Below are positions 5,984-13,069 of a DNA stretch of 17,073 nucleotides, piece by piece. Below the pieces are notes generated by a model. The model searched no databases and had not been told where the DNA came from. It saw only the letters and a list, made by a program, of their open reading frames with translations. Within the stretch, counting starts at the first letter, position 1. The number at the start of each line of letters is the position of its first letter. The stretch covers positions 1 through 17,073 of the forward strand of contig JBEKFH010000056.1 in NCBI GenBank assembly GCA_050013415.1. The letters are read 5' to 3'. The DNA comes from Palsa-506 sp050013415 (lineage in GTDB: Bacteria > Actinomycetota > Actinomycetes > Streptosporangiales > Streptosporangiaceae). A program made the position numbers and the translations under genes.

Positions 5984-6931
5984 TCAGGCCGGGCTCGCCG
6001 GCTCAAGCCCGTCGGGTACTTCCGCGTTCTCGCTGAGCAGTTCCAGTCCCGCCGAACGCGCCTGCAGCATGACCAGCGCGGCGAAATCCGCCTGGCCGAA
6101 TCCGTTGCCGACGAGGCTCTGCACGAGCTGGTGGGTGAGCGCGGCCACCGGGAGCGGGACCTCGCGCTCGCGCGCCGCCGCCAGGCCCAGGTCGAAGTCC
6201 TTGCGCAGCAGCTCGGCCGTGAAGGTGGCGCTGAAGTCGAGGTTGACCAGCGCCGGGCTCTTGTACCTGGTGAACGCCGAGCCCATCACGCTGTCGTTGA
6301 GGCAGGCCAAGAAAGCGGCCCTGCTGACGCCGCTGCGCTGCGCCAGGACGGTCACCTCGGCCAGCGACTGGATCACCACGCCGAGGAAGAGGTTGTGGCA
6401 CAGCTTCACGATCCTGGCCAGCTCGCCGTCGCCGACGTACGTCGCGCCGGAGCCGAGCAGATCCAGGTAGGGCCTGGTGGTCTCGAACGCGTCCCGCGGG
6501 CCGGACACCGCCAGCGTCAGCCGGCCCGCCCTGGCCACCTTGGGGTTGCCCATGACCGGCGCGGCGAGCAGCGCGCTGCCCCGTGCGGCGAGCAGCTCCC
6601 GTACCTGGCGCGAGGCCTCCGCCGAGATGGTAGAGCAGTCCACCACGGTGCCCGGCGCCGCGTCCGCTGACAGCAGTCCTTCCGGGCCGGTCACCGCGTC
6701 GATCAGGTCCTGGGAGGTGCCGACCGTCACGAAGACGATGTCCAGCCCGGCCAGCCCGGCAGCCGAGTCGGCGATCTTCGCGCCGGCTGCGGCCAGCGGC
6801 TCGGCCTTCGCTTTCGTCCGGTTGCTGACCGTTACGTCGCAGCCCGCGGCGAGCAGCCGCCGGACGAGTTCCGAGCCCATCCGGCCAGTTCCCAGCCAGC
6901 CGAGCCTGCACCCATCGAGCTGTTCGGTCAT
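5984..6931 (-). CDS. 3-Hydroxyisobutyrate dehydrogenase-type NAD(P)-dependent oxidoreductase
   Basis: The 315-residue protein belongs to the beta-hydroxyacid dehydrogenase family (3-hydroxyisobutyrate, tartronate-semialdehyde and related reductases). The N-terminal Rossmann domain has GWLGTGRMGSELVRRLLAAG (residues 11-30), and the second strand ends VSNRTKAK; R38 suggests NADP(H), which is inference. VDCSTISAEASRQ (97-109) and APVMGNPKVARAGRLTL (124-140) are the substrate-side motifs; the family usually has APVSGG at the latter, so MGNP is a variant. The catalytic lysine is K176 in IVKLCHNLF, with N180. The C-terminal helical domain is complete, including LRKDFDLGLAAA. Substrate is uncertain. 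It lies 108 bases after the LacI gene on the same strand and may be read with it or from its own promoter; the ATG is preceded by a G-rich stretch rather than a clear Shine-Dalgarno. Confidence 0.9.
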   Translation of the reverse strand: MTEQLDGCRLGWLGTGRMGSELVRRLLAAGCDVTVSNRTKAKAEPLAAAGAKIADSAAGLAGLDIVFVTVGTSQDLIDAVTGPEGLLSADAAPGTVVDCSTISAEASRQVRELLAARGSALLAAPVMGNPKVARAGRLTLAVSGPRDAFETTRPYLDLLGSGATYVGDGELARIVKLCHNLFLGVVIQSLAEVTVLAQRSGVSRAAFLACLNDSVMGSAFTRYKSPALVNLDFSATFTAELLRKDFDLGLAAAREREVPLPVAALTHQLVQSLVGNGFGQADFAALVMLQARSAGLELLSENAEVPDGLEPASPA

Positions 6932-7039
6932 CCGCCCACCCCCGGAATCGCGACAATCGTTTACGTACCAGCGTTCCTATTTGCGCATGAGCGTTCCGCA
7001 TGGCGCGTCCGGTTGTCAACGCGCGCCGCGGCCTGGTGA
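6932..7039 (-). promoter_or_regulatory. Regulatory gap between LacI and oxidoreductase genes
   Basis: This 108-base gap holds an AATCGTTT core at 6955-6962 within ACAATCGTTTACGTAC, which resembles LacI-family half-sites with a central CG. It also holds two copies of AGCGTTCC (6970-6977 and 6990-6997) spaced 20 bases apart, i.e. about two helical turns. A perfect TTGACA is present on the minus strand at 7019-7014, but no convincing -10 stands 16-18 bases downstream. The region could hold an operator and a promoter for the oxidoreductase gene. Confidence 0.35.
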
Positions 7040-8071
7040 TCAGGAGGCGGGCACGGCGCACGCGGTGGAGCCCCGGGCGATGAGCTCCGGCGCGAGGTAG
7101 ATGATCTTGACCGGCCCGCTGGTCCCGCCGATCCGCTCCAGCAGCAGCTGCGCTGCCTCGGTTCCCACCTGGTAGTGCGGGAACCTGACCGTGGTGAGCG
7201 GCGGCCTCAGCAGGTCGATGAATGGCATGTCGTTGAAGCCGACAATGGACAGGTCACCCGGGCAGCTCAGCCCGGCAGCGTCGAGCGCGGCATAACAGCC
7301 GAGGGCCAGCATGTCGTTGCCGGCCGCGACCGCCGTGCACCGCTCCGGCAGCTCGAGCAGCTCGCGGCAGCACCGCAGGCCCTCCTGTACCGAGAACGCC
7401 CCGGCGAAGACGACGAGGCCGGGATCGGCCGGCAGGTCGCTGGCCGCCATCGCGGCCAGGTAACCCCGGTAGCGGCTAAGCCCGGTCGACACGTCCTGCG
7501 GGCCCGCGATGTGCGCGATCCGGCGGTGCCCGAGCGCCGCCAGGTGCGTCACCGCCATCTGGATGCCTCGCTGGTTGTCGACCGAAACGGAGGGGAAGCT
7601 GTGGTCCACGGCCAGCCGGTTCATCAGCACCACGGGCAGCTTTTCGCTGGCGGCCTCGGCCAGCAGCGGGCTGCGCAGGTGCGCGGTGGCCAGCACGAAG
7701 CCGTCGACGTGCCGGGCCCGCATCTGCTCGAACACGACCCGCTCGCGCTCGGCGTCGCCGTCGGTGTTGCCGATCAGCGCCACGTAGCCCGCCTCCGCCA
7801 GCCGGTCGTCCAGGCCGCGCACGATCGGCGGGAACAGCGGGTTATTGAGGTCCGGGATCAGCACGCCCACTGTGTGCGAGCGCCGGGTCCGCAGGCTCCT
7901 CGCCAGCGGGTTCGGGCGGTAGCCGAGCGAGTCGGCGACCGCCAGCACCCGGCGGGTGGTTTCCTCGCTGACCAGGATCCGGGTCTCCGGATTGAGCGCG
8001 CGTGACGCGGTGGCCGGGTGCACCCCGACCCGTGCGGCGACGTCCTTCAGCGTTACCGGCGGGTCTGGCAT
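7040..8071 (-). CDS. LacI-family transcriptional regulator
   Basis: The 343-residue protein has normal LacI length and layout. The N-terminal helix-turn-helix is VTLKDVAARVGVHPATASRALN (residues 6-27). The hinge-helix region YRPNPLARSLRTRRS (51-65) follows, then a periplasmic-binding-like sugar domain beginning HTVGVLIPDLNNPLFPPIVRGL. VDNQRGIQMAVTHLAALGHRRIAHIAG and SIVGFNDMPFIDLLRPPLTTVR are standard ligand-domain motifs. It should bind DNA as a dimer and respond to a sugar or sugar-phosphate. It is divergent from the alpha-mannosidase gene, 132 bases apart, which suggests that it controls that gene and itself; the oxidoreductase and exported hydrolase downstream may be in the regulon. The start MPDPPVTLKD fits the family; the GTG ten bases earlier is out of frame. 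Confidence 0.95.
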   Translation of the reverse strand: MPDPPVTLKDVAARVGVHPATASRALNPETRILVSEETTRRVLAVADSLGYRPNPLARSLRTRRSHTVGVLIPDLNNPLFPPIVRGLDDRLAEAGYVALIGNTDGDAERERVVFEQMRARHVDGFVLATAHLRSPLLAEAASEKLPVVLMNRLAVDHSFPSVSVDNQRGIQMAVTHLAALGHRRIAHIAGPQDVSTGLSRYRGYLAAMAASDLPADPGLVVFAGAFSVQEGLRCCRELLELPERCTAVAAGNDMLALGCYAALDAAGLSCPGDLSIVGFNDMPFIDLLRPPLTTVRFPHYQVGTEAAQLLLERIGGTSGPVKIIYLAPELIARGSTACAVPAS

Positions 8072-8203
8072 CGGCAGTCACGCTCCGCTCGACAGGTGGT
8101 GGCCAGACTGCTGCCGGCTCTCGCAATCGCATGATATCGGCGGCGTGGCGGCGCTGCGGGTTTCCGGCCGGCCAGCCCGCGGGCGCCGTGGCACGATGAG
8201 GTT
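8072..8203. promoter_or_regulatory. Divergent control region between LacI and alpha-mannosidase genes
   Basis: On the minus strand, TATCAT at 8136-8131 is a good -10 for the LacI gene, giving a leader of about 50 bases; no strong -35 stands 17 bases upstream. Its surroundings, CGCAATCGCATGATATCGGC, are the least GC-rich part of the gap and the most likely LacI operator, although I see no clean palindrome. On the plus strand, CACGAT at 8192-8197 precedes the mannosidase ATG. Confidence 0.45.
8192..8197 (+). promoter_or_regulatory. Candidate -10 element for the alpha-mannosidase gene
   Basis: CACGAT lies six bases before the ATG at 8204, in the same position as the TANNNT hexamers of other genes here. 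GAGG at 8198-8201 is too close to the ATG to be an efficient Shine-Dalgarno, so a leaderless transcript is favoured. Confidence 0.4.
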
Positions 8204-11200
8204 ATGCGGATCAGCGGCGTTGCCTCGACCGACCTATTCGCCGGGACCGCCAGCCGGCCGCTGCAGCTCGTCCGGGTGACCCTGGCCAACGACGGCGCCG
8301 GGCTGATCAGGCCCGGCGGCGGCCCGGTCACCGTCCGGGTCGAGGGGCCTGGCGTCAGCACGCCGCGGCCGGTCAGCGTCACGGTGCCCGATTCCGGCGG
8401 GGATCTGGCCGCCGAGGTGCCGGTCGCGGTCGCCGCCCCGCACGGCCCCGGCGCCACGCTGTCGGTCACGGCGATCGCCGAGACCGGCTCCGGCGGGACC
8501 GGCTCCGGCAGGACCGCCTCCGTCCGCGCGGAACTGGCCGGCCAGATCACCGTGGCCGAGCCCGGCTGGACCATGTGGATGGTCAGCCACTTCCACTACG
8601 ACCCGGTCTGGTGGAACACCCAGGGCCAGTTCACCGAGACCCGGTTGCTGCTGCCGGACTCCGCGGGCGCCCTGCCGGACGTCAGGACCGCGTTCGAGCT
8701 GGTCAGGCTGCACCTGGAAGAGGCGAGGCGGGATCCGGACTACAAGTTCGTGCTCGCCGAGATCGACTACCTGAAGCCGCACTTCGACGCGCACCCAGAA
8801 GACCGGGAGGATCTGCTCGGCTTCCTCGCGAGCGGCCGGATCGAGATTGTCGGCGGCAGCTACAACGAGCCGAACACCAACCTGACCTCGGCTGAGTCAA
8901 CCATCCGCAACGCCATCTACGGGCTCGGCTACCAGCGCGACGTGCTCGGCGCGCGGCCGTCGGCTGCCTGGATGCTGGACGCGTTCGGGCACGATCCCGG
9001 CTACCCGGGAATCATGGCGGCGGCCGGCCTGACCGAGTCGGGCTGGGCCAGGGGCCCGTTCCACCAGTGGGGGCCGGACCGCAGCGTCGGCGACAACACC
9101 CGCATGCAGTTCGCCAGCGAGTTCGAGTGGATCTCGCCGGACGGCGCCGGCCTGCTCACCGCCTACATGCCGAACCACTACGGAGCCGGCTGGGTCACCC
9201 AGGACGCGCCTGACCTGGCCGCGGCCGAGCGCGCCGCTTACGGCCAGTTCGCCCTGCTCGCGCCAGTCGCGGCGACCCGCAACGTGCTGCTGCCCGTCGG
9301 CGCCGACCACGTGATCCCGTCCCGCTGGGCCACCGCGATCCACCGGGACTGGAACTCGCGCTACGTCTGGCCCAGGTTCGTGACCGCCGTGCCGGGCGAG
9401 TTCTTCGCGGCCGTGCGCGCGGACGCGGAGCGGCGGGACGTGTGGATCACCCCGCAGACCAGGGACATGAACCCGGTCTATCCCGGCAAGGACGTCTCCT
9501 ACATCGACACCAAGCAGGGCCAGCGGGCCGCCGAGGCGGCGGTGGAGGACGGCGAGCGGCTCGCCACGCTCGCCTGGCTGGCGGGCGCGGACTACCCGGC
9601 CGAGGGGCTGGATAAGGCCTGGCGGCAGCTGGCGTTCGGTGCGCACCACGACGCGATCACCGGCACCGAGGGCGACCAGGTCTACCTGGACCTGACAGCC
9701 GGCTGGCGGGAGGCCTACCAGCGCGGCGCAGACGCTCGCGACGACGCGGCGGGCCACCTGGCCGGCCTGGCCCGCACACTCCCGGGGGCCGGTGTCGCGG
9801 CGGAGCGGGCCGTCGTCGTGTTCAACACGCTGTCGGCCGCGAGATCCGGTATGGCCCGGATCACCCTGGACTTCGCCGAGCCCGGGACACCGTGGATCGG
9901 CCTGGCCGACGAGGCCGGCACCGCAGTCGCGTTCCTCGCCGAGGGGGTGCGGCGGCACGGCGACGGCACGCTTGCCGCGCTGACGCTGACCTTCCGGGCG
10001 GCCCTCGTGCCGGCGCTCGGCTACCGGACCTACTGGGTAACGGCCCCGGCAACGGCGCCGGCGCCGCCCCCGGCTGGGCTGGCCGGATGGGAGCGGCAGG
10101 CCGGGCTGGCGATCGAGAACGAGGCGTTCCTGGTCGAGGCCGACCCGGCACGGGGCGGCACGCTGAGCCGGATCCTGGACAAGCGCTCGGGCACCGAGTT
10201 GCTGTCCGGCCAGGGCAACGAACTGGTCATCCAGCCCGAGTACGACTACCACCCGAAGTGGAACGAGGGCCCGTGGCTGCTCTGCCCGAAGGGCCCGGGG
10301 ACCGGCTCGGCCGGCCTGCGCGCCCGGGTGCGGGCCGAGCGCTGCCCGGTCGGCGCCCGGCTGGTGGCCGAGTTCGCGTTCGATGACCTGCGGGTCACCC
10401 AGGAGATCCTGCTGTGGGACGGCGCCGAACGGGTCGAGTTCCGCACCCACGTGGACGGCTCGGTCGGCAGCGACCGGCTGCTGCGTGTTCGCTTCCCCGC
10501 CCGGGTCCCCGGCGCGCTGCCCGTCTGCCAGACCGCGGTGTCGGTGATCGGCCGCTCGTTCGGCGCTGCCGGCGCCGACGTCGCGGATCACTGGTACACC
10601 CTCGACAACCCCGCGCATGAATGGTTCGGCCTGTCCTCGGCCGCCAGGGTGCGGCTGACCGCGCCCTCCGGCAGGCGGCTGACCTGCGCGATCGGAGTCG
10701 CCGAGGTGATATCGCCCAGGATTTCGAACGGATTGCGGATGGCCACTCGGGCCTTGCTGGCTGCTCTGGCCAGCCAGGGAGTCACGGCGACCTGCTCGCG
10801 GCCGGACGGCCCGCGGTACGGCTCGATCGACCTGGACTCGAACCTGCCCGACGTGCGGATCGCGCTCGGCGGCCCGGAGCAGAACCCGTTCGCCGCCGAG
10901 GTCCTGGCGGCGGCCGGCCAGGCTGCCAGAAGGCAGCTGGCCGCGCAGCTCGCGGCGGGCGGCGTCGCACGGCTCTGGGTGCCGGCCACGATCAGCCGCG
11001 AGCGGGCGTTCGGCCCCGGCGCTGATGTCCGCGGCGCCCGCGCGCTGCCCGTCCTGATCGTGGCCGGCGACGACCTGGCGGCCGCGATCGGCGCCGTCAC
11101 CGCTGACCTGGCCGACGCCGTGATCGAGGTCGCCGTGGCCGAGGTCGCCGTGGCCGAGGTCGCCGTGGCCGAGGTCGCCGTGGCCGAGGTCGCCGTGGCC

Positions 11201-13069
11201 GAGGTCGCCGTGGCCGAGTGGACGGCCGGACTTGGCGGGGCTGCCGGACTTGACGGGGCCGCGCTTGATGAGGCCGCCGGGTCTGGTTTCCCGGACGTTC
11301 CCGACCTGGCGGGCCGCTCGGTGGCGCTGCTCAACCGCGGTACCCCGGGCAGCCTGGTGACGCCGGACGGCACGCTGAACATCTCGCTGATGCGCTCGTG
11401 CAGCGGCTGGCCCTGCGGGGTCTGGATCGACGGGGAGGCGCGCACGGCGCCGGACGGCACGAGCTTCGCCTGGCAGCACTGGAGCCACACGTTCGAGTAC
11501 GCGCTGGCCGCCGGGCCCGGTGACTGGCGGTCGGCGGGCTTCCCGCTGGCCGGCCTCGACTACAACCGTGACCTGCTGGCTTATCACGCCGGGCTGCACG
11601 ACGGCCTGCTGCCCGCGACGGTAAGCCTGGCGTCTGCCGAGCCGGCCACCGCCGCGCTCACCGCGCTTAAGCCGCGCGGAAACCCGCTCGCGTCCGGCAG
11701 GCCGGCCACGCCGCGCCGCGAGGATGGGGTGACGCTGCGGCTGCGCGACGTCTCCGGCCAGGCAGTCCCGACGGCCGCGCTCGTGCGGCTGCTGCCCGGC
11801 CTGGCGTCCGCGAGCCTGACCGGCCCGGTCGATGAGACCGGCGGCAAGCCGCTGCCGGTGCGGGACGGCGCGGTCCGTGCGCGGCTTCCCGCCGCTGGCA
11901 TGGTGACTCTGGGCCTGGTGCCCGAGCCATGGCCGGCCGCCCGCCCGCAGGCCGTGAGCGAGCAGCCCGCAGTCACCATGGCGGTTCCCGTGCCCGGTGA
12001 GATGGGCGCGCCCGGGGGGCTGGCCGCGTCCGGGGAGCCCGCCCAGCCCGTGTACACCCGTTACTGGCTGCACGGCAAGGGACCCGCACCGGCGGGAAAC
12101 CTGCCCGTCGCCGTGCACCTGTCCGCCGGAAGGCCGGCCAGCGCCGGCGGCGGGGCACCCGGGGATGCTGGCCGGGGCCATGAGAGCTCGCCTGGCCAGG
12201 GCGAGAGCTCGCCTGGCGAGGGGGCAAGGCTCGCGCTGGCCGGGCCGGGCGGCCCGCCCGGCGCGCTGCGGCTGACCGTTGCCTGCGGCCCGGAGCCAGC
12301 AGCCGGCTGGGTAGATCTTGACGTGCCGTCCGGGCTCGCCGCCGATCCGGCCGGCCCGCTCCGCTATGACCTGCCGGCTCGCGGGCACGTGAGCTGGGAG
12401 CTGGCGGTGCGGGCGCTGCCCGGCGCGGCAGGCCGCTACTTCCTGGCGGCCAGGATCAGCGACGGCGCAGGCCAGCTTCTGGAGGACGCGGCGCTGGTCA
12501 CCGCGGGCGAGCCCGCCGCGCCATCGCCCAGCCTGCCCGCCGATGAGTTCATTGACCGCTACCTCGCGGACCAGCTGGCGGCCACGGCGGAGCTGGAGAT
12601 CAGCCTGTCGGCCCGCGAGATCGTCCTCGCGCCCGGCGGCCACGCCATCGTGGCGGTTCGCCTGGCGAACAGCACTGCGTCGCAGCTCAGGGGCGAGGCG
12701 CAGCTGGTGTCCCCGGCGGGCAGCTGGGACAGCGCCGGGCCATGGACGCGCGGTTTCGCCGTCGGCCCCGGCGAAGCCGTGACCTTGCCCTACTCGGTAA
12801 CCGCGGCCGCCAGCGCGCGTCCCGGCCAGGCATGGTGGGTACTGATAAAGGTGATGTATTTCGGCCGGGTGCGCTACACCGAGGCGATCGCGTGCTCCGT
12901 CGCCGACGGGCCGGAAGGTCGGGCACCGGGCCTTCCCGCGTCAGCCGCAGTTCCCGCCGCTGCCCCAGTCCCCTCATCCGGCCCAGTCCCCTCATCCGGC
13001 CCAGTCCCCTCATCCGGCCCAGTCCCAGCATCCGGCCCAGTCCCCGCATCCGGCCCAGAAAGACGATGA
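8204..13069 (+). CDS. Very large glycoside hydrolase family 38 alpha-mannosidase
   Basis: This 1621-residue protein is much longer than the usual 800-1100 residues of GH38. Residues 1-115 form a beta-rich accessory domain with no signal peptide. The GH38 catalytic domain follows from about 121: HYD (H131, D133) and H481/H482 in FGAHHDAITGTEGD are the expected zinc ligands, and D259 in WMLDAFGHDPGYPG is the expected nucleophile. The middle helical domain is near 425-510. The GH38 C-terminal beta domains run from about 620, resuming near 1040 (VALLNRGTPGS) after a repeat insertion at 975-1004. Two further beta modules occupy about 1340-1575; the last, ELEISLSAREIVLAPGG onward from 1463, resembles a NEW3-type domain. 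A P/S/G repeat tail ends the protein. Retaining alpha-mannosidases of this family trim alpha-linked mannose. Lack of a signal suggests cytoplasmic action on imported mannosides. It is divergent from LacI and overlaps the LuxR gene by ATGA. Confidence 0.93.
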   Translation: MRISGVASTDLFAGTASRPLQLVRVTLANDGAGLIRPGGGPVTVRVEGPGVSTPRPVSVTVPDSGGDLAAEVPVAVAAPHGPGATLSVTAIAETGSGGTGSGRTASVRAELAGQITVAEPGWTMWMVSHFHYDPVWWNTQGQFTETRLLLPDSAGALPDVRTAFELVRLHLEEARRDPDYKFVLAEIDYLKPHFDAHPEDREDLLGFLASGRIEIVGGSYNEPNTNLTSAESTIRNAIYGLGYQRDVLGARPSAAWMLDAFGHDPGYPGIMAAAGLTESGWARGPFHQWGPDRSVGDNTRMQFASEFEWISPDGAGLLTAYMPNHYGAGWVTQDAPDLAAAERAAYGQFALLAPVAATRNVLLPVGADHVIPSRWATAIHRDWNSRYVWPRFVTAVPGEFFAAVRADAERRDVWITPQTRDMNPVYPGKDVSYIDTKQGQRAAEAAVEDGERLATLAWLAGADYPAEGLDKAWRQLAFGAHHDAITGTEGDQVYLDLTAGWREAYQRGADARDDAAGHLAGLARTLPGAGVAAERAVVVFNTLSAARSGMARITLDFAEPGTPWIGLADEAGTAVAFLAEGVRRHGDGTLAALTLTFRAALVPALGYRTYWVTAPATAPAPPPAGLAGWERQAGLAIENEAFLVEADPARGGTLSRILDKRSGTELLSGQGNELVIQPEYDYHPKWNEGPWLLCPKGPGTGSAGLRARVRAERCPVGARLVAEFAFDDLRVTQEILLWDGAERVEFRTHVDGSVGSDRLLRVRFPARVPGALPVCQTAVSVIGRSFGAAGADVADHWYTLDNPAHEWFGLSSAARVRLTAPSGRRLTCAIGVAEVISPRISNGLRMATRALLAALASQGVTATCSRPDGPRYGSIDLDSNLPDVRIALGGPEQNPFAAEVLAAAGQAARRQLAAQLAAGGVARLWVPATISRERAFGPGADVRGARALPVLIVAGDDLAAAIGAVTADLADAVIEVAVAEVAVAEVAVAEVAVAEVAVAEVAVAEWTAGLGGAAGLDGAALDEAAGSGFPDVPDLAGRSVALLNRGTPGSLVTPDGTLNISLMRSCSGWPCGVWIDGEARTAPDGTSFAWQHWSHTFEYALAAGPGDWRSAGFPLAGLDYNRDLLAYHAGLHDGLLPATVSLASAEPATAALTALKPRGNPLASGRPATPRREDGVTLRLRDVSGQAVPTAALVRLLPGLASASLTGPVDETGGKPLPVRDGAVRARLPAAGMVTLGLVPEPWPAARPQAVSEQPAVTMAVPVPGEMGAPGGLAASGEPAQPVYTRYWLHGKGPAPAGNLPVAVHLSAGRPASAGGGAPGDAGRGHESSPGQGESSPGEGARLALAGPGGPPGALRLTVACGPEPAAGWVDLDVPSGLAADPAGPLRYDLPARGHVSWELAVRALPGAAGRYFLAARISDGAGQLLEDAALVTAGEPAAPSPSLPADEFIDRYLADQLAATAELEISLSAREIVLAPGGHAIVAVRLANSTASQLRGEAQLVSPAGSWDSAGPWTRGFAVGPGEAVTLPYSVTAAASARPGQAWWVLIKVMYFGRVRYTEAIACSVADGPEGRAPGLPASAAVPAAAPVPSSGPVPSSGPVPSSGPVPASGPVPASGPERR
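11126..11215 (+). repeat. Perfect 15-bp tandem repeat, six copies, inside the mannosidase gene
   Basis: GAGGTCGCCGTGGCC is repeated six times without a mismatch, followed by a further GAG. It encodes (EVAVA)6 at residues 975-1004, an in-frame low-complexity insert between two beta domains of the GH38 C-terminal part. Perfect identity suggests recent expansion by slippage. Change in copy number would keep the frame. Confidence 0.95.
12964..13053 (+). repeat. 18-bp tandem repeat, five copies, at the 3' end of the mannosidase gene
   Basis: The unit CCCAGTCCCCTCATCCGG occurs three times identically, followed by two variant copies (12964-13053). It encodes a PVPSSG/PVPASG tail on the mannosidase and ends 12 bases before the start codon of the next gene. 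It is in frame, so copy changes would alter only tail length. Confidence 0.92.

Noticed and set aside
6003..7061. A 352-codon minus-strand frame overlapping the oxidoreductase gene in another phase
   Set aside because: It is a frame shadow of the oxidoreductase, which carries intact Rossmann and catalytic lysine motifs.
8897..12643. A 1248-codon open frame on the minus strand opposite the mannosidase gene
   Set aside because: It is antisense to a gene with intact GH38 motifs. Its protein is rich in R, G, Q and H without domain sense, and its HGDLG repeat is the complement of the EVAVA repeat. High-GC codon bias explains its openness.
12742..13065. A longer N-terminus for the LuxR-type regulator
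   Set aside because: This part is the mannosidase 3' end read in another frame, including the 18-base repeat as an SPLIRP-like string. The NTPase starts sensibly at ATG 13066.
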